Source of the DNA: Puccinellia tenuiflora
Taxonomy: Eukaryota; Streptophyta; Magnoliopsida; Poales; Poaceae
Direction: 5' to 3'
Length of the DNA: 64,000 nt
Assembly: GCA_012064385.1 (NCBI GenBank)
Contig: QRDG01000414.1
Coordinates: 1,153,941 to 1,217,940 of the forward strand
Shown here: positions 22,125 to 34,774 of the stretch, piece by piece
Position numbering within the stretch: the first letter of the stretch is position 1
Layout of the letters: each line of letters starts with the position of its first letter
Notes under the pieces: generated by a model
Told to the model about the DNA's origin: nothing
The model's input: only the letters and a program-made list of their open reading frames with translations
Databases searched by the model: none
Translations under genes and position numbers: made by a program

Positions 22125-25100
22125 ATGGCTCCTACCCGTCGTGGGGAACATAGCAGCCCTGACCCACCGCCGCCACCCACAATGGCGGAGGTGATGATGG
22201 CTATCGAGCAAAACCGTCTGCGCAATGAGCGGTTGCTCGAGCAGCTGGTCCAGCAAGGGGCCAGGAGGAACACGGACTGCACCACTCTCAACCAGTTCTT
22301 GCGGTCCCAACCTCCCACTTTCTCCGAGGCTAAGGAGCCGCTTGATGCGGATGATTGGCTTCGGGCTATCGAGCGCAAGTTCGCCGCTCTTCACGTTCCG
22401 GCGGCGGAACATGTCAACTTCGCCACCTACCTTCTGGAAGGAGCCGCCGGCTCTTGGTGGGAGAGCCACGTGGCCATGGTTGCCGCGGGCCATGTTGTCA
22501 CTTGGGCGGAGTTCCGCGCCGCTTTCCGTGCGGCGTACATCCCCAAGCCCATCCTCGAGCTCAAGAGGCGGGAGTTCCTGGACCTAACCCAGGGACGCAT
22601 GGACGTCCAGTCCTATGGACGGGAGTTCAACCACCTCTCCCGTTACGCCCCTCGGGACGTGACGAATGATGAGGACAAGCAATATCTCTTCCGCAAGGGG
22701 CTCGCACCTCGTCTCCGATACGAGCTCCTGCCCTTCAAGTTCACCTCCTACCAAGAGCTCTACAACCAGGCTCTCACCATGGAGCAAGGTAGGAAGGAGC
22801 TAGAGGCTTCTAAGAGGCCCGTGTCCACCGACCACCAGAGCTCCTCCTCCTCTGAGGGCAAGAAGCGCAAGGTCTTCGTGCCTTTCAAGGCCGTGCCAAA
22901 GGCGCCCTTCGCGCCGAAGCCCACCGGGTACCTGCCACCTCCGCCTCGCCCAGCTACCTCGACCTTGGGTGCGGCTGGAGGCGGTTTTCGTCCTCGACTA
23001 CCTGCACCACCGGGGCTCACTTGCTTCGCTTGTGGCCAGCCGGGGCACTACTCCAGGGAGTGTCCCCAGAAGGCACCGGCTACCTCAGCGCCTGCACCAG
23101 CACCCTCTACCCCAGCCGCCAAGGCTACCACCGTCAGCCGTGGCCGCCTGAACCACGTCTCGGCTGAAGGCGTTGAGGAGGACCCCGGCGTTCTCATGGG
23201 TACGCTTCGAATCAACACCTATCCAGCTTCAGTATTATTTGATTCTGGAGCTTCGCATTCGTTCATCTCCATATCATATGCACACAACCATCAAATACCT
23301 TTTGTGATGATGGATCCCCCGTTAGTGGTCAAGACCCCGGGCTCTAGTTGGCGTACCCATTGGATATCTCCCGATGTTCAAATCTCCGTAGGGTCAGTCC
23401 CTTTTCCGTTCTCATTGATAGCCTTGAGGTCAGAGGGTATCGATGTTATTCTGGGCATGGATTGGCTAGTGAATATCATGCCAACCTGGATTGTGCTGCC
23501 AAGACTGTCACAGTGTTCCACCCAAGATATGGGGAAGTTCGCTATTGGTCCCCTACGTCCGCAGCTCCATCTGCTGCCACTCCTTTCTCTCCAGAGATCA
23601 GTCTGTATTTCATGGAAGGTGTCAACCCGCCTGAAATGCATGAAGTAGAGGTGGTGTGTGATTTCCCCGATGTCTTTCCGGAGGAATTGCCCGGCATGCC
23701 GCCTGATCGCAGCGTGGAGTTTGTGATTGAGCTGGTTCCGGGAACCGCCCCAGTTTCCAAGACGCCCTACCGTATGCCAACGGAAGAGCTAGCTGAATTG
23801 AAGAAGCAACTTGACGAGTTGCTAGAAAAAGAGTTCATCCGACCGAGTAGCTCACCTTGGGGCTGCCCGGTCATCTTTGTCAAGAAGAGGGATACAAATG
23901 TTCCTCGACTGGTCGTGGACTACCGCCCTCTTAATGCGGTGACCATCAAGAATAAGTATCCAATTCCTCGCATAACAGACTTATTCGATCAACTAGCTGG
24001 AGCAACGGTGTTCTCCAAGATGATCTGAGGTCAGGTTACCATCAAATAAAAATCCGAAAGGAGGATATTCCGAAGACGGCTTTCACTACCCGCTATGGGT
24101 TATATGAGTATACCGTCATGTCCTTTGGCCTCACAAATGCTCCGGCTACATTCATGAGGCTGATGAACTCCATCTTCCACGAGTACCTCGACAAGTTCGT
24201 CATCATTTACATCGATGACATCCTTGTGTACTCCAAGACCGAAGACGAACATGCTGAACACCTTCGGCTGGTTTTGACCAAGCTCCGTGATCACCGTCTA
24301 TATGCCAAGTTCTCTAAATGTGAGTTTTGGCTGAAGGAGCTCATCTTTCTCGGTCATGTGGTGTCAGCTGCCGGAGTAGCGGTGATACCCGACAAGATTC
24401 AGGCAATCCTGGATTGGCCAACTCCCAAATCCGTCAAAGATATCCGAAGCTTCCTTGGATTGGCGGGTTATTACCGTCGATTCATTGAGGGCTTTTCTAA
24501 AATAGCCAAAGCGTGACGGAACTCCTCAAGAAAGGCAAACCATTTGTGTGGTCAGACAAGGCTGAAGAGAGTTTCCAAACCCTCAAGTCAAGCTCACTAC
24601 CACTCCGGTACTTGTCCTTCCCGATACCGCCAAGGACTTTGTCGTCTATTGCGATGCATCTCTCCAAGGTTTGGGATGTGTCTTGATGCAAGAGGGCCAT
24701 GTGGTCGCTTATGCTTCCCGTCAACTCAAGCCACACGAGCAAAATTATCCAACTCATGATTTGGAGCTAGCCGCCGTGGTACATGCTCTGAAGCAATGGA
24801 GGCCCTACCTTTTGGGCAACCGTTGCGAGATCTACTCCGACCATCAAAGTCTGAAATATCTATTCACCCAGCCGGATCTGAACTTGAGGCAGAGGAGATG
24901 GCTGGAATTGATAAAAGACTATGATGTGACTCTCAATTATCAGCCCGGCAAGGCAAATGTCGTGGCGGATGCTCTGAGCCGCAAAGCCTATTGCAATACC
25001 GTGATGGTTGAAAAGGCGCAACCGGCTCTCCACGAGGAATTTGCTAAATTGAACCTGGAAATTGTTCCTTCGGGTTTTCTAGCTAACCTTGAGATCAAAT

Positions 25101-26539
25101 CCACTCTCGAGGATGATATCAAGGCCGCCCAACAAAATGATCCTGAAATCCTGGAGATCAAAGAGAAGATCGCTATTGGAAAGGCCAATTGTTTCTTGGT
25201 TGATGACCATGGAGTGGTCTATTTTGGTGACCGTCTAGTGGTGCCCAAGAGTGGAAATCTGAGGGAGTTGATCCTTTCTGAAGCTCATGAGTCACCCATC
25301 TCTATTCACCCGGGTAGCACAAAAATGTATCAAGATCTTCGCCCTCAATTTTGGTGGTCTTGCATGAAGCGCGAGATCGCCGAGTATGTTGCGGAATGCG
25401 ACGTCTGTCGCCGAGTTAAGGCTGAACATCAAAGGCCAGCCGGTACCCTCCGCCCCATAGCCATTCCTGAGTGGAAGTGGGATGAAGTTGGTATGGATTT
25501 CATCACCGGCTTTCCGAGATCACAAAAGGGCAACAATGCCATTTGGGTCATCATCGACCGTTTGTCAAAAGTTGCCCACTTCCTTCCGGTCCGTGATGAT
25601 ATTCGAGCAAGCCAACTTGCCGACTTGTATATGGCCCGGATTGTTCCTTTGCACGGGGTTCCGTTACGGATCATCTCCGACCGTGGAAGCTTATTTGTGT
25701 CCAAGTTTTGGCAAAGTTTCCAAACGGCGCTTGGGACCCGTCTCAACTTCAGCACCGCCTATCACCCTCAAACCGATGGTCAAACTGAAAGGGTGAATCA
25801 AGTTCTTGAGGACATGCTTCGGGCTTGTGTCATCTCTTTCGGCAAGAGTTGGGAAAAATACCTCCCTCTCGCCGAGTTCTCCTACAACAATAGCTATCAA
25901 GCCAGCTTACAAATGGCTCCCTTCGAGGTCCTATATGGGAGGAAGTGCCGGACTCCTCTCAATTGGTCTGAAACCGGGGAGAGGTCACTCTTCGGTCCGG
26001 ATGTGATCAATGAAGCCGAAGAGAAAGTCCGTGTCATTCGAGAAAACCTCAAAGCCGCTCAATCCCGTCAGAAAAGCTACTATGACAAGCACCATCAAGA
26101 GGTCCACTATGAAATTGGTGACAAGGCCTATCTTCGAGTCTCTCCTCTCCGAGGCGTTCGTCGCTTTGGAATCAAGGGCAAATTGGCACCTCGCTTTGTT
26201 GGCCCTTTCACCATCTTAGCCAAGCGAGGAGATCTCTCCTATCAACTTGAGTTGCCCTCCAACTTCCCGGATGTCCATGATGTTTTCCATGTCTCCCAAC
26301 TCCGCCGGTGCTTCAAGGATCCCATCCGTGGGGTTGATCATGAGGCATTGGACATTCAAGAGGATTTGACCTATCGCGAGCATCCTATCCGCATCTTGGA
26401 TGAAGCGGAGAGGAAAACCCGCAACAAGTCCATCAAGTTTCTCAAGGTCCAATGGTCTAACCATTCCGAGGAAGAAGCCACATGGGAGAGAGAAACTAGT
26501 CTTCGTCAGGAGTACCCCGCCTTCTTCACTCAAGCCTAG
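22125..26539 (+). pseudogene. Gypsy gag-pol polyprotein, copy 1 (four length-change breaks)
   Basis: The start is the ATG at 22125 (MAPTRRGEH). In order: capsid-like Gag, zinc knuckle CFACGQPGHYSREC (23022-23063), aspartic protease LFDSGASHSF (near 23237), reverse transcriptase with YIDD (24208-24219), RNase H (about 24640-24990), integrase with an HHCC finger and D-D-E core (about 25280-25800), and a chromodomain-like tail (about 26340-26530). The stop is TAG at 26537-26539. Breaks relative to copy 2 are single-base shortenings near 23474, 24022 (giving TGA), 24511 and 24586. Otherwise the copies agree almost residue for residue. It supplies the enzymes for reverse transcription and insertion of the element; the chromodomain probably steers integration to heterochromatin. 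Confidence 0.92.
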
Positions 26540-26560
26540 AATCTCGGGGCGAGATTCTTG

Positions 26561-26575
26561 TAAGGGGGGTAGGTT
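26561..26575 (+). promoter_or_regulatory. Polypurine tract, internal region 1
   Basis: TAAGGGGGGTAGGTT directly before LTR 2, the usual primer for plus-strand synthesis. The same tract ends internal region 2 at about 34760-34774. Confidence 0.85.
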
Positions 26576-29500
26576 TGTAACATCCCTAACTTGGCTATGA
26601 AAAATACGAAGAATTTTTCCACTTTTTGCATTCTTGTTTGCATCATGGCATGTCTTTAAATTGCTAATGTTAATAAGTAATCAAATGGAAAACAATGAAA
26701 TGAGGGAAGCCAAACTTCCCAAAACTCTTTACTTCTTGAAATGCAAACTATGGTGTAACCCTTGTCATGGCAAGTGACCTTACGGTCTAGCAAGTTTCCC
26801 TAAGTTCAAACAATGCTCAAGACAACAAATGGTTTGTCTTCTATTTTTGTCCAAGTCTCAAAACTTCTTTGTGTTGCAAGGCACTTCCTAATTGTGAACC
26901 ATGTTGTGATGCCCTAAAAATCCAAGGGAAAATATGGGGAGCTTCCTATTCTGGTTGGGAGCCTCCCTAAATTTTTCTGTAATTTTTGGACTTGTGTAAA
27001 ATGCTTTTCAAAACCTGGCCGTTTTCTGCCAAATTCTGTTCATCCGGAATGACCCGGAAATTTCCGGATCTATTCCGGGCCAGTCGGAATTTTCCGGATC
27101 CACCCGGAAAATTCCGGACGAAGCACGCGACAGGAAGCACTGGCGCCATGCCGCCCGCGCCCATGCCGTTGCCGCCGTGGCCTCGCCTAACCCTCGACGC
27201 CGTGGCCCCCCTGCGAGGTCAAGGACGCATGCCACGACGCCCAGACCTCACCTGCTCCTCTCCTCTCTCGTTCCTCCCCTTCTCCCGAGCCCTCCGTAGT
27301 GTCGCCGCCATCGCCGTCGATTCGCCGCACTTGGAGTTCCCCGGGGCAAACCGACGCCCACCCTCTCCTCCGCTTCAACCTCCTCTCCTTCCCCACCGGC
27401 GGAATCGAGCCGGGAAGCCCGGAGCCGACGAGTTCGTCCTCGACTTTTCCCGCGTAGGCCGAGCTCGATTTCGGTCGTCACGGTCCACCATCGCCGCCGC
27501 CGAGTGCACCCCTGCAACGAGGGTGAGCCCCTCATCCTTCTGGACAGCTACCTGCTCCCCCTCCCCCTCTTTGCTAGCTCTTGGTGCGCACCCGCCGTTG
27601 CCGTCGTCTTTCTGCCCAGATTCGAGCCGTCCGGAATCACCCGGATTATTCCGGATCGATTCCGGGTCGACCGGATTTTTCCGGACATTTCCGGACAAAT
27701 TCCGAAACCCCAACCGAAAGATTTTGAGGTCACCTCGGATTTGGCTCGGAATGAGCCCGGATTATTCCGGACCATCCGGAATATTCCGGACCAATCCGGA
27801 TGAATTCCGAACCACGCTGAAAAACTTGTGAACTTTGTTTTTGAATCCCTTTTGTTAAATCTTGCAAATGGCATACTAATTTGATCAGTGTTTCAAATGC
27901 TATCTAAACATGCTCTTATCACCTCATGACAACCTTTCGAACTTTAATATTAACCCTTACTTGGTTAAAGGATATAAATCCACATAATCTTTCCAATGGC
28001 TATTTAATCTCCGGTGCTCCGAAATTACAAATAAAGTACCAAAATGATCGGAAGGAAAGACCCTATCCATTCATGCCATGTTCATACATGTTTGATCCAC
28101 TTCTTTAATTAATTACTAATTTATAAGATTGTGGTCATTAAGATGAATATGGAGTCTTGTCCAAATAATTGCACTAATTATTTGGAGCTCCCCTTTTAAT
28201 TGTTTTTTAAATCAAATGATAATATGGTTGCATCAATTGGACATGTCATCATGTGATTGAGCATTGCATTTTGAGTTCGTGTGATTTATGTGTGCTTTGT
28301 ATTTCTCTTGGGTATCGATAGATTCCGGATTCGAGGGTCTCTCCGACGAGCCGTACTTCACGCCCGGGCAGCAAGGCAAGAGATAACCTAACCTTCTTGG
28401 CATATAGCATCCTATGATTTTATCAAATTATTTTATCCACCATACTATTGCATGCGGTTCAAATGTCTCTTTTGGTAAACATAGAATCCTATGAATGCAT
28501 GTTCTCCCCCGAGCCAATCGCATGTATTCCTACCTATGAACCTTAGGTTGATGTGTTGGCCGGAGACAAATTATAGTTGTTGTATTCATATGCTTAGCTA
28601 TGCTTAGCCATGCTTAGTGGAATTGCTAGTTATGTCCGTTATTAATTCCGTAATTGTTGATGATGATGGAATGAAGCGGACTTGGTGGATGAATGAGATG
28701 CTAAATTAAAATGCTAAGACGGCTTGGGTGAGTTGCCATCGGGGATGGTGTTTTGCCTCACTCTAGCCCCTAGGTGCGAGTTCTTTACCTCTTGAACCAA
28801 GACTAGCGTGCTGCCATTGGTGGGTGTATGGGCGCCTTACCGATCGAATAATTTGTGAGGGGCTTGTCAAGGGTCCTCTAGTTTGCTATTTCCATTTGCG
28901 CGTGGGTGGTGTGAGTGGAAAAGGAACGAGGATGGTGATGTTTAGGACGTGACGGTGGGGCAGGGCGCTGGGAGCGCTGAACCTGTCCTTCCGCCACTGA
29001 TGGCCCTTGAGTAAGTCTCATGCATTGTAAAAGTCTAACCGCGCCCGCTCGCCGGCCTTCCCCGGAAGAGGGCCAACTAGGTGAGCCGGACGGTACCAAT
29101 GGGTAAATTAGTACACCCCTGCAGGATAATCTTTTCGAAAAGCCGTGTCCACGGTTATGGACAACTTGGGAATAGACGATAAGATCATAGAGAAACTTAA
29201 CCTAATTGATATGGCAGCTAAAGGTTGCATAATCAACGTGTGATAGAGGTTCACTTCCTCGAGGGTGATTCGAGGGGGTGCCTTGGAGGAGATGAGAGTG
29301 GTTGGTTACAAAAGGGTTGATGAGAACCAAGGATGACAATGATACTCTCTTACCCCCTTTATAAAAATATTCTGAGTAGACGAATGCCATGTGTCTTTTA
29401 AGTTTTGGTGTATGAAAGTTAGCTTTATGCAAAAGAACTACCGATACAGCTTTAGAGCCTCCGTCAGTCATTGGGCCTATATTGCCCTACTAAACTTGCG

Positions 29501-29934
29501 AGTACGTCGTACTCAGTCTCTCTTTGCTGCCTTTATGTTTTTTTGTATTTCAGAGGAGGACGACACCGAGCAGTTAGGTGGGTTCTTCGTGGACGTCAAC
29601 TACTAGTCTGGGGTTCCCAGGTGGCAGCTTGGGACCGTGGAACAAGCTGGCTGGGGATGATGTTTATTTGTAGGCCTCTTAGGCCATAATTTGCTTCTTG
29701 TTGTATTAGACAACGCTACCCTCGCTTCCGCTTGTTGAATTGTAGGATCTGTGATCCTTTTGCCTTGTAATATTTTTATTCTTCTCGTTATATGAGTTGC
29801 TATATAAATGTTTTGTGTCGTAGAGTCATGCTTTGTGCCAGTTCTGTTCCACAAGTCTCGATCTTTGTTTTATACATTGATGGTTGTGTTGTTTACATAG
29901 CCTCTCTGTATAATTCCGGGGTCGGGGCGCTACA
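26576..29934 (+). repeat. Gypsy LTR 2 (shared middle LTR)
   Basis: 3359 bp, serving as 3' LTR of copy 1 and 5' LTR of copy 2. It differs from LTR 1 and LTR 3 by scattered private substitutions and small indels, so it is not a simple assembly duplicate. Confidence 0.95.
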
Positions 29935-29937
29935 AGT

Positions 29938-29949
29938 TGGTATCAGAGC
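29938..29949 (+). promoter_or_regulatory. Primer binding site, internal region 2
   Basis: TGGTATCAGAGC after LTR 2, identical in sequence and spacing to the site after LTR 1. Confidence 0.9.
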
Positions 29950-30323
29950 AGGACTGCCTGTAGGAAACCCTTTCTTTGGTCGATGTCGAGTCTAGTGAAA
30001 ATTATTTTCAACCTAAAAATGAGTTGTGAAAACCTCTTAGGATTCTTTTGCTTCTCATCCAACTCGCTCTACTGTGATTCTACCTCTATTTGTTTTGTGC
30101 TTGGTGTCGATGTTTAGGTCTCGGGGTGTGGGTTCTTACCGTCCAGTGTACCTCGAGTCCGTTAAATCAGTTTGATATCGCCACGATGACGTGATGTCAC
30201 CGTGGTTGCCTAAAATCTGTCTTTGGTGTTGTTGCTTCTTAAATATCTATATCTGGGAGCAACCAATGATCTTCTTAGTTGTCAGAATTGCTTACTAACT
30301 TGTCGTTGTTCAAATTCTTCAGA

Positions 30324-33300
30324 ATGGCTCCTACCCGTCGTGGGGACATAGCAGCCCTGACCCACCGCCGCCACCCACAATGGCGGAGGTGATGATGGCT
30401 ATCGAGCAAAACCGTCTGCGCATGAGCGGTTGCTCGAGCAGCTGGTCCAGCAAGGGGCCAGGAGGAACACGGACTGCACCACTCTCAACCAGTTCTTGCG
30501 GTCCCAACCTCCCACTTTCTCCGAGGCTAAGGAGCCGCTTGATGCGGATGATTGGCTTCGGGCTATCGAGCGCAAGTTCGCCGCTCTTCACGTTCCGGCG
30601 GCGGAACATGTCAACTTCGCCACCTACCTTCTGGAAGGAGCCGCCGGCTCTTGGTGGGAGAGCCACGTGGCCATGGTTGCCGCGGGCCATGTTGTCACTT
30701 GGGCGGAGTTCCGCGCCGCTTTCCGTGCGGCGTACATCCCCAAGCCCATCCTCGAGCTCAAGAGGCGGGAGTTCCTGGACCTAACCCAGGGACGCATGGA
30801 CGTCCAGTCCTATGGACGGGAGTTCAACCACCTCTCCCGTTACGCCCCTCGGGACGTGACGAATGATGAGGACAAGCAATATCTCTTCCGCAAGGGGCTC
30901 GCACCTCGTCTCCGATACGAGCTCCTGCCTTCAAGTTCACCTCCTACCAAGAGCTCTACAACCAGGCTCTCACCATGGAGCAAGGTAGGAAGGAGCTAGA
31001 GGCTTCTAAGAGGCCCGTGTCCACCGACCACCAGAGCTCCTCCTCCTCTGAGGGCAAGAAGCGCAAGGTCTTCGTGCCTTTCAAGGCCGTGCCAAAGGCG
31101 CCCTTCGCGCCGAAGCCCACCGGGTACCTGCCACCTCCGCCTCGCCCAGCTACCTCGACCTTGGGTGCGGCTGGAGGCGGTTTTCGTCCTCGACTACCTG
31201 CACCACCGGGGCTCACTTGCTTCGCTTGTGGCCAGCCGGGGCACTACTCCAGGGAGTGTCCCCAGAAGGCACCGGCTACCTCAGCGCCTGCACCAGCACC
31301 CTCTACCCCAGCCGCCAAGGCTACCACCGTCAGCCGTGGCCGCCTGAACCACGTCTCGGCTGAAGGCGTTGAGGAGGACCCCGGCGTTCTCATGGGTACG
31401 CTTCGAATCAACACCTATCCAGCTTCAGTATTATTTGATTCTGGAGCTTCGCATTCGTTCATCTCCATATCATATGCACACAACCATCAAATACCTTTTG
31501 TGATGATGGATCCCCCGTTAGTGGTCAAGACCCCGGGCTCTAGTTGGCGTACCCATTGGATATCTCCCGATGTTCAAATCTCCGTAGGGTCAGTCCCTTT
31601 TCCGTTCTCATTGATAGCCTTGAGGTCAGAGGGTATCGATGTTATTCTGGGCATGGATTGGCTAGTGAAATATCAGGCCAACCTGGATTGTGCTGCCAAG
31701 ACTGTCACAGTGTTCCACCCAAGATATGGGGAAGTTCGCTATTGGTCCCCTACGTCCGCAGCTCCATCTGCTGCCACTCCTTTCTCTCCAGAGATCAGTC
31801 TGTATTTCATGGAAGGTGTCAACCCGCCTGAAATGCATGAAGTAGAGGTGGTGTGTGATTTCCCCGATGTCTTTCCGGAGGAATTGCCCGGCATGCCGCC
31901 TGATCGCAGCGTGGAGTTTGTGATTGAGCTGGTTCCGGGAACCGCCCCAGTTTCCAAGACGCCCTACCGTATGCCAACGGAAGAGCTAGCTGAATTGAAG
32001 AAGCAACTTGACGAGTTGCTAGAAAAAGAGTTCATCCGACCGAGTAGCTCACCTTGGGGCTGCCCGGTCATCTTTGTCAAGAAGAGGGATACAAATGTTC
32101 CTCGACTGGTCGTGGACTACCGCCCTCTTAATGCGGTGACCATCAAGAATAAGTATCCAATTCCTCGCATAACAGACTTATTCGATCAACTAGCTGGAGC
32201 AACGGTGTTCTCCAAGATGGATTTGAGGTCAGGTTACCATCAAATAAAAATCCGAAAGGAGGATATTCCGAAGACGGCTTTCACTACCCGCTATGGGTTA
32301 TATGAGTATACCGTCATGTCCTTTGGCCTCACAAATGCTCCGGCTACATTCATGAGGCTGATGAACTCCATCTTCCACGAGTACCTCGACAAGTTCGTCA
32401 TCATTTACATCGATGACATCCTTGTGTACTCCAAGACCGAAGACGAACATGCTGAACACCTTCGGCTGGTTTTGACCAAGCTCCGTGATCATCGCCTCTA
32501 TGCCAAGTTCTCTAAATGTGAGTTTTGGCTGAAGGAACTCATCTTTCTCGGTCATGTGGTGTCAGCTGCCGGAGTAGCGGTGATACCCGACAAGATTCAG
32601 GCAATCCTGGATTGGCCAACTCCCAAATCCGTCAAAGATATCCGAAGCTTCCTTGGATTGGCGGGTTATTACCGTCGATTCATTGAGGCTTTTCTAAAAT
32701 AGCCAAAGCGTTGACGGAACTCCTCAAGAAAGGCAAACCATTTGTGTGGTCAGACAAGGCTGAAGAGAGTTTCCAAACCCTCAAAGTCAAGCTCACTACC
32801 ACTCCGGTACTTGTCCTTCCCGATACCGCCAAGGACTTTGTCGTCTATTGCGATGCATCTCTCCAAGGTTTGGGATGTGTCTTGATGCAAGAGGGCCATG
32901 TGGTCGCTTATGCTTCCCGTCAACTCAAGCCACACGAGCAAAATTATCCAACTCATGATTTGGAGCTAGCCGCCGTGGTACATGCTCTGAAGCAATGGAG
33001 GCCCTACCTTTTGGGCAACCGTTGCGAGATCTACTCCGACCATCAAAGTCTGAAATATCTATTCACCCAGCCGGATCTGAACTTGAGGCAGAGGAGATGG
33101 CTGGAATTGATAAAAGACTATGATGTGACTCTCAATTATCAGCCCGGCAAGGCAAATGTCGTGGCGGATGCTCTGAGCCGCAAAGCCTATTGCAATACCG
33201 TGATGGTTGAAAAGGCGCAACCGGCTCTCCACGAGGAATTTGCTAAATTGAACCTGGAAATTGTTCCTTCGGGTTTTCTAGCTAACCTTGAGATCAAATC

Positions 33301-34738
33301 CACTCTCGAGGATGATATCAAGGCCGCCCAACAAAATGATCCTGAAATCCTGGAGATCAAAGAGAAGATCGCTATTGGAAAGGCCAATTGTTTCTTGGTT
33401 GATGACCATGGAGTGGTCTATTTTGGTGACCGTCTAGTGGTGCCCAAGAGTGGAAATCTGAGGGAGTTGATCCTTTCTGAAGCTCATGAGTCACCCATCT
33501 CTATTCACCCGGGTAGCACAAAAATGTATCAAGATCTTCGCCCTCAATTTTGGTGGTCTTGCATGAAGCGCGAGATCGCCGAGTATGTTGCGGAATGCGA
33601 CGTCTGTCGCCGAGTGAAGGCTGAACATCAAAGGCCAGCCGGTACCCTCCGCCCCATAGCCATTCCTGAGTGGAAGTGGGATGAAGTTGGTATGGATTTC
33701 ATCACCGGCTTTCCGAGATCACAAAAGGGCAACAATGCCATTTGGGTCATCATCGACCGTTTGTCAAAAGTTGCCCACTTCCTTCCGGTCCGTGATGATA
33801 TTCGAGCAAGCCAACTTGCCGACTTGTATATGGCCCGGATTGTTCCTTTGCACGGGGTTCCGTTACGGATCATCTCCGACCGTGGAAGCTTATTTGTGTC
33901 CAAGTTTTGGCAAAGTTTCCAAACGGCGCTTGGGACCCGTCTCAACTTCAGCACCGCCTATCACCCTCAAACCGATGGTCAAACTGAAAGGGTGAATCAA
34001 GTTCTTGAGGACATGCTTCGGGCTTGTGTCATCTCTTTCGGCAAGAGTTGGGAAAATACCTCCCTCTCGCCGAGTTCTCCTACAACAATAGCTTTCAAGC
34101 CAGCTTACAAATGGCTCCCTTCGAGGTCCTATATGGGAGGAAGTGCCGGACTCCTCTCAATTGGTCTGAAACCGGGGAGAGGTCACTCTTCGGTCCGGAT
34201 GTGATCAATGAAGCCGAAGAGAAAGTCCGTGTCATTCGAGAAAACCTCAAAGCCGCTCAATCCCGTCAGAAAAGCTACTATGACAAGCATCATCAAGAGG
34301 TCCACTATGAAATTGGTGACAAGGCCTATCTTCGAGTCTCTCCTCTCCGAGGCGTTCGTCGCTTTGGAATCAAGGGCAAATTGGCACCTCGCTTTGTTGG
34401 CCCTTTCACCATCTTAGCCAAGCGAGGAGATCTCTCCTATCAACTTGAGTTACCCTCCAACTTCCCGGATGTCCATGATGTTTTCCATGTCTCCCAACTC
34501 CGCCGGTGCTTCAAGGATCCCATCCGTGGGGTTGATCATGAGGCATTGGACATTCAAGAGGATTTGACCTATCGCGAGCATCCTATCCGCATCTTGGATG
34601 AAGCGGAGAGGAAAACCCGCAACAAGTCCATCAAGTTTCTCAAGGTCCAATGGTCTAACCATTCCGAGGAAGAAGCCACATGGGAGAGAGAAACTAGTCT
34701 TCGTCAGGAGTACCCCCGCCTTCTTCACTCAAGCCTAG
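30324..34738 (+). pseudogene. Gypsy gag-pol polyprotein, copy 2 (six length-change breaks)
   Basis: Same domain order as copy 1: Gag from ATG 30324, zinc knuckle from 31218, aspartic protease near 31433, reverse transcriptase with YIDD at 32406-32417, RNase H (about 32840-33180), integrase (about 33480-34000) and chromodomain-like tail to about 34738. The long frame 30975-32702 is unbroken from late gag to the end of reverse transcriptase. Breaks relative to copy 1 are single-base shortenings near 30345, 30420, 30928, 32688 and 34054, and one extra C in a C-run near 34712. Each break lies in a short homopolymer, and at each of these sites copy 1 is open. Confidence 0.92.
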
Positions 34739-34774
34739 AATCTCGGGGCGAGATTCTTGTAAGGGGGGTAGGTT

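Noticed and set aside
22225..22669. Alternative-frame ORFs overlapping gag in both copies
   Set aside because: Shadows of the gag frame in GC-rich DNA; no independent start context or domain.
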